Shown: in pieces, positions 35,746 through 44,130 of the stretch
Position numbering within the stretch: position 1 is the stretch's first letter
Layout: every line of letters starts with the position of its first letter
Assembly (NCBI GenBank): GCA_021325255.1
Contig: JAJPHP010000022.1
Coordinates: 1-49,065 of the forward strand
Origin: Nitrososphaerota archaeon
Lineage (GTDB): Archaea; Thermoproteota; Nitrososphaeria; Nitrososphaerales; CADDZS01
DNA length: 49,065 nucleotides
Direction: 5' to 3'
Notes under the pieces: model-generated
What the model was told of the DNA's origin: nothing
The model's database searches: none
Seen by the model: the letters and a program-made list of their open reading frames with translations, nothing else
Translations under genes and position numbers: made by a program

Positions 35746-36600
35746 TAGTCGCGTTTCTAGGTCTCGCGATCGGGGCTGTGGCAAAGATACCTTCGAGAGT
35801 TTTGAGGAGGATCTGAAGCGGCCAGAACAACAACATATCCACACCTGCTGCGACCAATTGTGCTTCACAAGCAGCTCAGTTTTGCTAAAAAGTGCCCTCC
35901 TGAATCAGGTATAAACGGCGAGCTGTTTTTGGCACCACGTTGCAAGTCTATGAGTGCGGTAGTCCTATTTTATATTCTTGAATGCGTGAAGGCAACTTTG
36001 GATTCTGGGACTGTAAGTGGCAAACTGCTATCCGGATTAAGGTTTTATTCAAGATGAATTTGGTAGAGGAAGAAGGCTTCCGGTTTCAAATTGCCCTGAC
36101 CTCTCAACGTCTTCAATAATTATTGTTCTGATAGGGGGTGGATACCCGATTTTTCACTTTGACAACCAGAGGGGTGCTGGCGCAGGATGATCAACCGCGT
36201 ACCCAGATTCGAGTGTGGATCATTTGATGGGCCAGGTAACTAATCTCGCCGGAGCGACGCGTGACCTGAACTCCCATAGAAATTTTCCACCGTCGATTCA
36301 CGTAGTCCCGGCCTGAACAACGCTTTTCTTTGGACGGACCACGATAGTGCACCGCACATGGTGAGCTCAAAGAATAAACCTAGAATCGTTATCCGCCACA
36401 AATGTGATCTGATACATTGTCCAAATGGCAGCCGTGTAGTCGAAATCCGACCTTGAAGTAAAATATTCGAATTCCTCCAAACTCTCGGAGCGAATCTCTT
36501 CTGCTTTCGAGATAGTTTCCTTGCCGAGAAAATTCAGTAGCAAAATATAGCGGGTGTGCCTAAGAACTAACCGTCTCCAGCACTGTGTTGCGCCAAGCGC
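35746..36600. other. gap without a recognised gene
   Basis: About 850 nt with no convincing frame, RNA or IS. It separates the PLD-like gene from the first toxin-antitoxin pair. It may be eroded mobile DNA. Confidence 0.4.
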
Positions 36601-36608
36601 TTAAATAC
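36601..36608 (+). promoter_or_regulatory. TATA box of the first toxin-antitoxin operon
   Basis: TTAAATAC lies 25-32 nt upstream of the vapB ATG at 36633, as expected for a leaderless or very short-leader archaeal transcript. Confidence 0.6.
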
Positions 36609-36632
36609 GTATCCACATACATATACACGTAA

Positions 36633-36851
36633 ATGACCTCAAAGAACCTCACTGTAAAGGAGGAGGTGTATAACAAACTCCTAGAAGCAAAGAAGGGCCA
36701 CGAGAGCTTCAGCGAAGTGATAGAAAGACTTCTTGAAGGGAAGAGAGACGTCATGTCATTTGCTGGAATTTTCTCTGGCGATAGGGAGTTTGAGGAAGCC
36801 ACCAAAGACATACTGGAAGTGAGAAAGAAGACTACGCTGAGGAAGTGCTAA
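36633..36851 (+). CDS. vapB: VapB-type antitoxin (DUF217)
   Basis: The 72-residue protein starts with TSKNLTVKEEVYNKLLEAKK, the ribbon-helix-helix-like N terminus of DUF217 antitoxins, followed by SFSEVIERLLEGK and a C-terminal toxin-binding tail. It ends one nucleotide before the PIN toxin gene, so the two are translationally coupled. It should neutralise the toxin and repress the operon. Confidence 0.85.
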   Translation: MTSKNLTVKEEVYNKLLEAKKGHESFSEVIERLLEGKRDVMSFAGIFSGDREFEEATKDILEVRKKTTLRKC

Positions 36852-36852
36852 C

Positions 36853-37263
36853 TTGATACTAATTGATACCACGGTAGCAGTAGACTTTCTCCGCGGGGAG
36901 AGGCACACGGTTTCGCGAATAAAATCGATTCAAGGAGCCGCAGATTCCATCGGTATCTCTTCTGTATCTCTTTTTGAACTGCTACATCCTCTTCGACACA
37001 GAAAGCTGGAAGAACAAGAAAGAGCTGTTCGTTCTTTCGTGCATCAGCTAGACCTTCTTGCGCTGGATTCGGACGCAGCTGACGCATCATCTGAAATCAT
37101 GGGATCACTTTTGAGGGTGGGTCATCCTATCAATGCATTGGATGTCCTGATCGCGGGAACCGCCGTGGCGAACGGTGCTGAAATGGTCCTTTCAAACGAC
37201 GAAGATTTTCGCACGATCGCCAAAGTTTCGGACCTCAAAATCGAAATTGTCCATGCCAAATAG
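36853..37263 (+). CDS. vapC: VapC-type PIN-domain toxin
   Basis: The 136-residue PIN nuclease has the conserved acids in place: Asp5 (ILIDTT), Glu42 (SLFELLH), Asp97 (NALDVLIAGTA) and the DEDF cluster at 116-119. These bind Mg2+ and cleave RNA in active members. The start is TTG 36853. It pairs with the DUF217 antitoxin immediately upstream. It ends TAG. Confidence 0.92.
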   Translation: MILIDTTVAVDFLRGERHTVSRIKSIQGAADSIGISSVSLFELLHPLRHRKLEEQERAVRSFVHQLDLLALDSDAADASSEIMGSLLRVGHPINALDVLIAGTAVANGAEMVLSNDEDFRTIAKVSDLKIEIVHAK

Positions 37264-37350
37264 TTGAAGGAGATTTCTACCGTTTTTCTCTCTGACTGAC
37301 TGTTTTGTTTCAAGGATTGTCATCATTCAGGTGCCTTCGTAAGCGCATCG

Positions 37351-37458
37351 ATGCGAACAAAGCGTCCAGATCAGCTGTGCAATCAGATTCGGCAGTTCGC
37401 TTGGGACAACGAGAGGGGGTTCCAGGTGAAGAAGAACCCTCCGCTAGGGGTAACCTAG
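37351..37458 (+). pseudogene. C-terminal remnant of a PLD-like gene
   Basis: A 35-codon ATG frame encodes QIRQFAWDNERGFQV followed by KKNPPLGVT, nearly identical to the C terminus of the PLD-like gene at 35.6 kb. No catalytic part exists upstream. It marks a duplication whose 3' flank is also shared. Confidence 0.75.
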
Positions 37459-37505
37459 CCCTTGGATTGATTCTCGCTTGTCGGCTAGCGGCAAGCACGT
37501 TTATG
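37375..37505 (+). repeat. dispersed 3'-end repeat, copy 2
   Basis: About 110 nt align with copy 1 in direct orientation, starting inside the PLD-like coding remnant and running past its TAG (AACCTAGC ... TTGGATTGATTCTCGCTTGTCGG). CTAGCC and GGCTAG at its ends form an imperfect stem. Confidence 0.75.
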
Positions 37506-37594
37506 CGCTCCGGCACCAGAATCATTGAGGCAAGCGCTACGTCCGAATTAGAAAACTATATTTCACGCCAGTATGATAATCATACCGACTGCAA

Positions 37595-37891
37595 ATGGGA
37601 GAGGAACCAGAGATTGCCACAGTCGGCACCAAGGGACAGGTAGTGATACCTCAGCAAATCAGAAAGGAGTTGCAAATCAAGCCAAAGGCAAAAATGGCGG
37701 TCTACAGGAGAGGGAACAAGCTAGTAATGGCGAAACTCGAAGTTCCGTCGATCGGCGACGAGCTTAAAGATTTGTTTAGACAGATAGACGAGCGATACAA
37801 AGGAAAGAGGAGGAGACCGAGCGAGCGAGAAATACTGAAAGAGATTCAGGCTTACAGGCTGGATAAACGAGCGAGAAGACGGGACGTATGA
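37595..37891 (+). CDS. AbrB/SpoVT-type antitoxin
   Basis: The 98-residue protein has the AbrB swapped-hairpin domain at residues 7-45: EIATVGTKGQVVIPQQIRK, LQIKPKAKMAVY. The basic C terminus (KRRRPSEREIL) probably wraps the toxin. It ends 4 nt before the next PIN toxin gene, forming a second toxin-antitoxin operon, and starts about 90 nt after repeat copy 2. Confidence 0.88.
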   Translation: MGEEPEIATVGTKGQVVIPQQIRKELQIKPKAKMAVYRRGNKLVMAKLEVPSIGDELKDLFRQIDERYKGKRRRPSEREILKEIQAYRLDKRARRRDV

Positions 37892-37895
37892 GATT

Positions 37896-38315
37896 GTGCG
37901 CGTCGTTGTCGACACCAATGTCTTAATTTCGGCTTTGATTAGGGGCGGAAAACCGCGACGCGTGTTGTTTCATCTATTCGAACAACATCAAGTAGTGTCC
38001 TCACCGCAGTTACTGGCCGAACTGGCAGATGTTCTTTCGAGGGGAAAGTTCGACGACGTTGATGAATCGCAGATCGAAACTTTTCTGTCGATTCTGAGTA
38101 GCGGAGTCATTCTCGTTACACCTTCGAAGTCCTTCAAAGTTATCTCGGAAGATCCGGACGACGATGTCGTTCTAAGCACGGCTTACCAGGGAGGCGCGAC
38201 CCATATAGTCTCAGGCGATCGACATCTACTAGACTTGGGGGAATTCAAAGGAATACGAATAGTCACCGTGAAGAAAATGTTCGAGCTGCTGTTGGAGTCT
38301 CGCCATGATGAGTGA
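37896..38315 (+). CDS. PIN-domain toxin (COG1569 type)
   Basis: The 139-residue PIN protein starts at GTG 37896. Acidic residues are Asp6 (VVVDTNVLISAL), Glu42 (LLAELADVL), Asp90 (DPDDDVVLSTA) and Asp108 (VSGDRHLL). The DPDDD and SGD-x-HLL motifs place it in the COG1569 (PIN_3) group, which pairs with AbrB antitoxins as here. Likely an RNA endonuclease. Confidence 0.9.
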   Translation: MRVVVDTNVLISALIRGGKPRRVLFHLFEQHQVVSSPQLLAELADVLSRGKFDDVDESQIETFLSILSSGVILVTPSKSFKVISEDPDDDVVLSTAYQGGATHIVSGDRHLLDLGEFKGIRIVTVKKMFELLLESRHDE

Positions 38316-38397
38316 CGCGCACCCACAATTCCCCTGTATCGATGCTCCCGATCGGCTTCTGCAGTAAATCCTGAATTATTCCGGCTCCGAGAAGTTT

Positions 38398-38478
38398 GAT
38401 TTTCAGGGTTTCGTGCCAGATAAATTTGGATTTGTCCTCCGCGAGGGAATTGGGACAGAATGATTTCCGCTGTTAGCT
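38398..38478 (+). repeat. dispersed repeat C, copy 1
   Basis: GATTTTCAGGG begins a stretch that matches 42029-42110 at roughly 70 percent by eye, through GTCCTCCGCGAGGGAA, TGGGACAGAA and CTGTTAGCT. No reading frame is shared. Confidence 0.6.
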
Positions 38479-38491
38479 ATTAGGCTAACAG
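38470..38491. repeat. 8-bp stem hairpin
   Basis: CTGTTAGC and GCTAACAG are perfect complements with a 6-nt loop. It lies at the end of repeat C copy 1 between the PIN toxin and the cyclase. It could act as a terminator or be part of the repeat. Confidence 0.45.
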
Positions 38492-38738
38492 GACCCCTCC
38501 TGAAGATCTTATTGTCAGACAGGTACTGAATCACCATTTCGCAGACGTGCCTGGAGTAGCTCTCGAATCGACACCGCACCAGCAAGTTTCAGACAACTTC
38601 ATCGACTTATTGAACCTGCAAACAGTCTACCCCAGCATAAACTTGCGGCAACATTTGTGCCGGAAATTTGCCCTTTCGCTCGACTTTCCGCAATTGATTT
38701 ATCGATAACGACTCTATCGAGGGAGGAGGAGTTCTTAG

Positions 38739-40664
38739 TTGTCTCAGGTGCGTCGCAGACTGGCCGCGATCATGTTCACTGACATGGTCGGCTACACGAC
38801 ACTGGGGCAGAGGGACGAGTCCCTATCGCTAGCGCTAGTTGAAGAACAGAGGAAGCTCATCAGACCAATACTGCGAAGGCACGGAGGCAGAGAGGTGAAG
38901 ACGATTGGAGATGCTTTTCTCGTCGAGTTTAGAAACGCCCTGGACGCGGTTCGGTGTGCGTACGACATCCAAAGAGCTTCGAGGGAGTTCAATATCTCTC
39001 AATCCTCTGACGAGCGCATCAGATTGCGTGTGGGGCTCCACGTAGGGGACATCGTTGAAGAATCGGGCGGCGATATCCTCGGTGACGCAGTTAACGTAGC
39101 ATCAAGAATTGAGCCTCTAGCAGAGGAGGGTGGAGTCTGTCTCACTAGACAGGTCTACGACCAAGTCCAGAACAAATTCGATCTTCCCATCGAAAGTCTC
39201 GGGACCAAGGTCTTGAAGAATGTTGGCGTTCCCGTGGAAGTGTACAGGATGATGATGCCCTGGGGCGGATCAAGGACATCTTTAACGACGCGTCTCGACA
39301 GAACCCGGGTAGCCGTTCTCCCCTTTGCAAACATGAGCCCGGATCCGGCTGATGAGTACTTCGCCGACGGGATGACTGAGGAGCTCATCGACAGGCTGGC
39401 ACAGGTCAAGGAGATAGAGGTCATTGCGAGGACATCTGTGATGAGCTACAAAGGGGAGAAGAAGAAGGCCTCGCAGATGGCCAAGGAACTGGACGTAGGG
39501 TCACTGGTCGAGGGGAGTGTCAGGAAGGCGGGTAGTAGGATAAGGGTTACTGCTCAGCTCATCAACGGCGCGACCGAGGGGCATCTCTGGTCCTCCCACT
39601 ATGACGGGAGCCTTGACGACATATTCGCTGTCCAGAGCGAGATAGCCGAGAAGGTTGCTGGGGAGCTGAAGATTCAGCTCCTGCAGTCGGAGAAGAAGAC
39701 CATTGAAAAAAAGCCGACTGAGAACATTGAGGCGTACAACGACTTTCTCCGCGGGAGGGAGTTATACAGGGAGGGATCGGAGGCATCACTCCTGCAGGCC
39801 CTGAAGCTCTTCGAGAAGGCCGTTGAGCTGGATCCATCGTTTGCTAGAGCCCACATCGGTGTGGCGGAGTGTCACCAGTGGCTCGCCAACTTTGGATACG
39901 AGCCCTGGGACGTCATGCTCCCTGTAGTGAAGGCCTCGCTAGAGCGCGCCCTGGAGTTGGATCCGAGCCTTGCCGAGGCCCACGCGTCACTTGCGATGCT
40001 GCACCTCCACGAGGACGACCTCGCAGGTGAGGAGGCGGAAGCGAGGAAGGCGCTGGAACTCAACCCGAGCCTACCCGAGGCCTACAGCGTACTGTTCGAT
40101 GTTGCGAGCATCAAGGGCGAGACCGAGGAGATGATGAGGGACATCGAGACGGCCTACCGATTAGACCCGATCAGGCCGCGGTACATCTCCCTTCTCGGTC
40201 ACGCATACTTCTCGACCGGGAGGGAGCAGGACGCCCTGGAACACTGGAGGAAGACCGAGCACCTTGCTCCAGCCGACACCTACAGGAACATGACAGACTA
40301 CTACCTCTCGAAGGGGGACATTGCGAAGGCTAGGGAGCTCCACGCAAAGTTCGAGAAGCTCGAGCCCACCCACGCGTGGGTCACCTACATGGGGGGATTC
40401 ATCGACGCCATGGCCGGGGACAGGGAGAAGGCGTTCCTTGCAATCAGGAAGATTGAGGAGAGGAATATGGGCCCTATCGCGTACAACTACATCGCCTACA
40501 TCTACCACGCACTCGGGGACATGGATAGGTACTTCGAGTACCTGAACAGGGCGATGGAGGAGCATGCGGGACCCTTCATCACCTACGTGATGTACTCCCC
40601 GCTCCTTGCAAAGGCTAGGGAGGACCCCAGGTACAAGGAGTTGGTGGAGAAACTCAGAAGGTAG
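38739..40664 (+). CDS. class III adenylate/guanylate cyclase with FlgO-like and TPR domains
   Basis: The 641-residue protein starts at TTG 38739. Residues 1-165 form a class III cyclase domain: metal Asp15 (MFTDMVGYT) and Asp58 (KTIGDAFLVEF), and the transition-state Asn/Arg in LGDAVNVASRIE. Residues 185-310 match the FlgO/TolB-like domain (VAVLPFANMSPDPADEYFADG). Residues 330-641 are TPR repeats (ALKLFEKAVELDPSFARAH, SLERALELDPSLAEAH). This cyclase-FlgO-TPR layout is widespread in bacteria such as rhizobia and unusual for an archaeon. No membrane segment is seen. The TPR half is noticeably G+C richer than flanking DNA, suggesting transfer. The product is predicted to be cAMP; the receptor is unknown. 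Confidence 0.92.
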   Translation: MSQVRRRLAAIMFTDMVGYTTLGQRDESLSLALVEEQRKLIRPILRRHGGREVKTIGDAFLVEFRNALDAVRCAYDIQRASREFNISQSSDERIRLRVGLHVGDIVEESGGDILGDAVNVASRIEPLAEEGGVCLTRQVYDQVQNKFDLPIESLGTKVLKNVGVPVEVYRMMMPWGGSRTSLTTRLDRTRVAVLPFANMSPDPADEYFADGMTEELIDRLAQVKEIEVIARTSVMSYKGEKKKASQMAKELDVGSLVEGSVRKAGSRIRVTAQLINGATEGHLWSSHYDGSLDDIFAVQSEIAEKVAGELKIQLLQSEKKTIEKKPTENIEAYNDFLRGRELYREGSEASLLQALKLFEKAVELDPSFARAHIGVAECHQWLANFGYEPWDVMLPVVKASLERALELDPSLAEAHASLAMLHLHEDDLAGEEAEARKALELNPSLPEAYSVLFDVASIKGETEEMMRDIETAYRLDPIRPRYISLLGHAYFSTGREQDALEHWRKTEHLAPADTYRNMTDYYLSKGDIAKARELHAKFEKLEPTHAWVTYMGGFIDAMAGDREKAFLAIRKIEERNMGPIAYNYIAYIYHALGDMDRYFEYLNRAMEEHAGPFITYVMYSPLLAKAREDPRYKELVEKLRR

Positions 40665-40699
40665 ACGGGGTTGTAGAAGTAGCGCCTCCATTTCGGAGT

Positions 40700-40765
40700 A
40701 ATCTAGCACGCAGATTGATTCTAGCTTGTCGGCAAGCGGAAAGGTCACGCTCACGTTTTACGGGG
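40700..40765 (+). repeat. dispersed 3'-end repeat, copy 3
   Basis: Starting about 35 nt after the cyclase TAG: ATCTAGCACGCAGATTGATT, then CTTGTCGGCAAGCGG and GCTCACGTTTTACGG. It aligns with the non-coding part of copies 1 and 2. Confidence 0.65.
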
Positions 40766-40874
40766 ATTTGTGGTTTAGCCGCCCTTCGGATAAGAGCCCT
40801 CTTTTGAGCTACAAGTCTCCAAACCAGAAAAGCGGTTCAAAAGCTTTATAGTTCAGATCAACGGTATCGCTATA

Positions 40875-41510
40875 TTGGCGATGGTAGCGACCAAGGGAAA
40901 AATCACTCGACTGGTCAAGGTCACGTACGGATCCAAGAAGGTCGGCGGCACTTCGCTGGGGAAGAGGCTCTTTGGGTATAAGGGGTGGAGCGTAAAATAC
41001 AAGGGCAAAAGATACCCGCACAAGCCGATCTCGGGAAACCTTCAAAATTTGGGGGTGGAAAGAGTCGGGCGCGCTAAATTCATTGCGCGAGAAGAGAATT
41101 TGCGAGAGATTGAGAGTGCGATTCGCAAGAAAGGAGGAATGGTTAGACAGGTGGAACCGGTGACGATGGACGAAAAGGAGGTCGAAAGGAACGCTCGGCT
41201 AGTATACAGAGGGTTCATCGATCCTCTAATTGAAAAGATCAAGTACGCGTCCGAAACCCAAAACAAAGAGCTGTACACAGCAGCCCTCGAGAACGGGATA
41301 CGAATGACCGTCAGCTTTGAGAAATTCCTGAACGAAATGGACGACTACGGCTCTCCGTTTGTAAAGGAAGAAAAGCAAAGAGACAGTGAACTTGTAAAGA
41401 AGATGAAAGGCCTAGAATCCGTGGCACAGGAGGATTTTGAGGTGGCAAAGATTCATGCAGAGTTTTTCAGGGCGGAGCTTGAAAACCTGAGGGATCAGAT
41501 CCTCAAGTAA
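40875..41510 (+). CDS. hypothetical basic/coiled protein
   Basis: The 211-residue protein starts at TTG 40875 (a Met codon is two codons later). Its first 60 residues are Lys/Gly-rich (GKRLFGYKGWSVKYKGKRYP) and recall nucleic-acid-binding surfaces. The rest is helical with an acidic-basic pattern (ENLREIESAIRKKGG; then AKIHAEFFRAELENLRDQ). No family recognised. It overlaps the convergent next gene by 16 nt. Confidence 0.65.
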   Translation: MAMVATKGKITRLVKVTYGSKKVGGTSLGKRLFGYKGWSVKYKGKRYPHKPISGNLQNLGVERVGRAKFIAREENLREIESAIRKKGGMVRQVEPVTMDEKEVERNARLVYRGFIDPLIEKIKYASETQNKELYTAALENGIRMTVSFEKFLNEMDDYGSPFVKEEKQRDSELVKKMKGLESVAQEDFEVAKIHAEFFRAELENLRDQILK

Positions 41511-42013
41511 ACAGAGTGCTTACCCCACTCTTTCCAACCTAAAGAATCCAAGGTGGGCCCACCTAGAGTTTCCAACGGAGGCAGTTCCTCTGACGGATTG
41601 GCAACCCACCCGGCCGAATCCGCCTCTCGATAGCAGAGATCCAACCATTTTTCCCTTATCGGATCCATTCTATCGTTCCTCTTGAATAGCTCAACATCGG
41701 TTAGTCTATTTGCAACCCTGACTGCAGGTGTATGACCGTGCTTTACAAAGTAGATCAGCAGCCTTTTCCCAAAAGTAGGCGAGAATCGAACGAGCCCGTT
41801 ATGCACACGACCATAGATCTCCTCTAGTTTGTTATCGGCATATACAAGCGACACCGGCTCCCAGTCTAAATGGTCACCAATGAAGACGTCATAATCCCAG
41901 TAATACCAGTAGGTTAAGGCAGTCTTGTTCCTGTCTCTCCTGACCTCCACAACTGTGCGGGTCGGGACTGTTCCAGACAGGGCTGGGTTTCTGTCGTGAA
42001 TCTTAAACTGCAC
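41495..42013 (-). CDS. hypothetical protein, Vps62-like pattern
   Basis: The 172-residue protein contains TALTYWYYWDYDVFIGDHLDWE, followed by PVSLVYADNKLEEIYGRVHNG. The aromatic-Asp-rich 'YWYYW.YD....H.DWE.V' pattern resembles Vps62/DUF946-like proteins, whose function is poorly known. It also has DLCYREADSAGWVANP near the C terminus. The family link is weak. It lies convergent to the previous gene and upstream of repeat C copy 2. Confidence 0.6.
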   Translation of the reverse strand: MQFKIHDRNPALSGTVPTRTVVEVRRDRNKTALTYWYYWDYDVFIGDHLDWEPVSLVYADNKLEEIYGRVHNGLVRFSPTFGKRLLIYFVKHGHTPAVRVANRLTDVELFKRNDRMDPIREKWLDLCYREADSAGWVANPSEELPPLETLGGPTLDSLGWKEWGKHSVYLRI

Positions 42014-42028
42014 TGGATCGAAGCCTTC

Positions 42029-42110
42029 GATTTTCAGGGATTCAAGTGAGATCAGTGTGTCTTTATCCTCCTGCGAGGGAACTGGGACAGAACGAATCGC
42101 ACTGTTGGCT
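42029..42110 (+). repeat. dispersed repeat C, copy 2
   Basis: Direct-orientation counterpart of 38398-38478; shared words are GATTTTCAGGG, TCCTCC, GCGAGGGAA, TGGGACAGAA and CTGTTGGCT. It lacks the terminal 8-bp hairpin of copy 1. From here to the tRNA at 42515 I see no gene. Confidence 0.6.
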
Positions 42111-42514
42111 GCGGCGTAAATTCCGCGGATTCTCTCAACTAATGGACTGGGCAGTCTCTCAGCTTACCTCGCTATCATTGGGCATCGCCTTGAAGAGCAG
42201 CACTGCAACGATGCATTCGAAATCCTAGCAGGACGTCTTTAAGGCGATAGGGGTGCCTTGATAGACCATCCTTCTCTGTGTTGCTTCCAAGAAAGAAAGG
42301 TCTCCAAACAGTTGTGACTATTGTGCGGGAGTCGTCGACACTGCCGAGGCACTCGCTATCTCCAAGATGAAGCTACACCACTTGAGTATAGACTAGGCCC
42401 TTTCATGGGGAAAGCTTGCCTTTTCACCGAAGAAAGACAGAGAGCATATTAAGACAAAATTTGAAGGAATGTGAGCCCATAGAATCTCTGAAAGGAAAAG
42501 CGTATGGGGTACAT

Positions 42515-42602
42515 GCCGCGGTCGCCTAGCCTGGTAGGGCGACGGCTTGCTAAGCCGTTTCGGCTTTGCCGATCGTGAGTTCAAATCTCACCCGCGGCGC
42601 CA
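42515..42602 (+). tRNA. tRNA-Ser(GCT) with encoded CCA
   Basis: The acceptor stem is GCCGCGG/CCGCGGC (42515-42521 with 42592-42598), the discriminator is G42599, and CCA is encoded at 42600-42602. The anticodon stem ACGGC/GCCGT encloses the loop TTGCTAA with anticodon GCT, reading AGC and AGT. A long variable arm with stem CGGC/GCCG is typical of tRNA-Ser. The T arm is GTGAG TTCAAAT CTCAC. No intron is seen. Confidence 0.97.
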
Positions 42603-42844
42603 TTTATTACGCTTTCAAGTCCTATACTTTCCTTTTCTTGGAGGGAGTGACCAGTAGAGAGGAAGGACACCCACCTCCAGCATGAAAACGACCGTTTCGG
42701 AACGCATCTTCCACGGGAGTGAAAACACAAACCGATACAAGGGAATCTCCAGACCGCCAGAGTAATCCTTCGGCTCGGCCGCTCACTAGGGAATCCTTAT
42801 TACAGCTTTTACCCAACCGCCTTATTGGGTAATCTCTCCGATAC

Positions 42845-43096
42845 ATGGCCGTCGCAACCTATCATAAACGGAAACTGTACATCCCTAAAGAAGTAGAAAA
42901 CAAGCTCAAACTCAGCGACGGAGACCGAGCCGAGATAGAGGTTCTTGATGAAGGGACGTTCAAGGTAAGGTTGAAGCGTAAATCCGGCATGACTGCAGCG
43001 GAGGAGCGCCTGATCGATCGGATGATCAATAAACCGTTTTCAGGAAAACTTGCGGCAAGACATTTCCGGCGTAAGGATTATTATGATGAAAGTTAG
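42845..43096 (+). CDS. AbrB/SpoVT-type antitoxin
   Basis: The 83-residue protein opens with the AbrB domain (TYHKRKLYIPKEVENKLKLS, then GDRAEIEVLDEGTFKVRL) followed by a toxin-binding tail. Its end overlaps the start of the PIN gene, so the two are coupled. This third toxin-antitoxin operon lies about 240 nt downstream of tRNA-Ser. Confidence 0.85.
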   Translation: MAVATYHKRKLYIPKEVENKLKLSDGDRAEIEVLDEGTFKVRLKRKSGMTAAEERLIDRMINKPFSGKLAARHFRRKDYYDES

Positions 43097-43604
43097 GCTC
43101 AACGGAGTGGAAGTCGAACTGACGAGTTACGCCTCCGAAAACATACTACTTGATACAAACATTCTAGTCTTTGCCAACCACAAAGGCTCTGCTTATCATT
43201 CAAAGGCATCCTGCATTGTGCTCGCTTCATTACAGGGAAGTCTCAAGGCGCACGTTAGTAGTCAAAACTTGTTAGAATTCTATTCAGTGTTGACGAGCTC
43301 GAAAAGGGTGAAGCCATTACCGAGCTCTTCGGAAATCTCTAGAATATGCTCCGATTTGCTGCTTAGTCGCAAATTGAAGAAGATCTTTCCAAACGAGGAC
43401 GCGATTACCGAAGCGATAGAAATAGCTAGAGAGAAGGCGCTACGCGGCCCGCAGATTTTTGACTGCCTACTTGCAGTAACGGCCCGAATGAACAAGATAG
43501 ACCGTATATGGACAGACAATCTTTCTGACATGGAACACTTTTCTGACTCTTTACACGTCGAGAATCCTCTTTCCATGGAATGGGAGTTATTGGAAAATGA
43601 TTAG
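43083..43604 (+). CDS. PIN-domain toxin
   Basis: Taken from ATG 43083, which overlaps the antitoxin by 14 nt, the protein has 173 residues. PIN acids are Asp24 (NILLDTNILVFANH), Glu in NLLEFYSVL, Asp in QIFDCLLAVTAR and Asp in IWTDNLSDM. The N-terminal 20 residues before the first Asp are longer than in most VapC. Likely an RNase paired with the AbrB antitoxin. Confidence 0.9.
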   Translation: MMKVRLNGVEVELTSYASENILLDTNILVFANHKGSAYHSKASCIVLASLQGSLKAHVSSQNLLEFYSVLTSSKRVKPLPSSSEISRICSDLLLSRKLKKIFPNEDAITEAIEIAREKALRGPQIFDCLLAVTARMNKIDRIWTDNLSDMEHFSDSLHVENPLSMEWELLEND

Positions 43605-43681
43605 GCAAGATCCTAAATTGCCACAGAACGAGGAGTGGTAGGAAACTGCTACTTCAAATCTACTCGAAGTGACGAAAGCAA

Positions 43682-43846
43682 GTGACGCCGCTCCTTCCCT
43701 TTATTCTCACGATTGGAGTTCTTGGCTTCGGCCTCGGTTGGTCATGGGCTTTCTTTTCAGGTTGGGCAGGGAAGCGAAGTAGTCGTCGGTGGAAACCCAT
43801 CGACGATGAAAAAGGCATTGTAAGCTGGCTCTTGATAGCATCATGA
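43682..43846 (+). CDS. single-span membrane microprotein
   Basis: A 54-residue frame from GTG 43682 encodes one membrane helix (FILTIGVLGFGLGWSWAFF), a basic stretch (GKRSSRRWKP) and a hydrophobic tail. Codon pattern and positive-inside topology support it. It directly follows the third toxin-antitoxin pair. Confidence 0.45.
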   Translation: MTPLLPFILTIGVLGFGLGWSWAFFSGWAGKRSSRRWKPIDDEKGIVSWLLIAS

Positions 43847-44130
43847 ATCTACTGTGCGGTTCATTACCGAGACAGCCAACATAACAGCGTAAGCGAGGCC
43901 TGATACTCATGTAGTGCCGAAGTGAAAACTCACAGATTCTACTTCTTTAGTGGGCGGGCAAGACTGGGACGCGGTGCCTTTGTTTTCTCACTCAAAAACC
44001 CCGTCCTGCGCAGTTACCGCTTGTGCTTCCTTTGCTCCAGTCGCCGACTCCGAAATGCGATTATCGTAGTTGAATCCCTCAAGATATAGGTATCATCCAC
44101 CCCCCCGAATAATACGGCGCGATGTGCTAT

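Noticed and set aside
35595..40765. CRISPR array or integron
   Set aside because: Only three copies with kilobase spacing and no short regular repeats, no cas genes and no integron integrase; cassette-like layout is reported as a speculative finding only.
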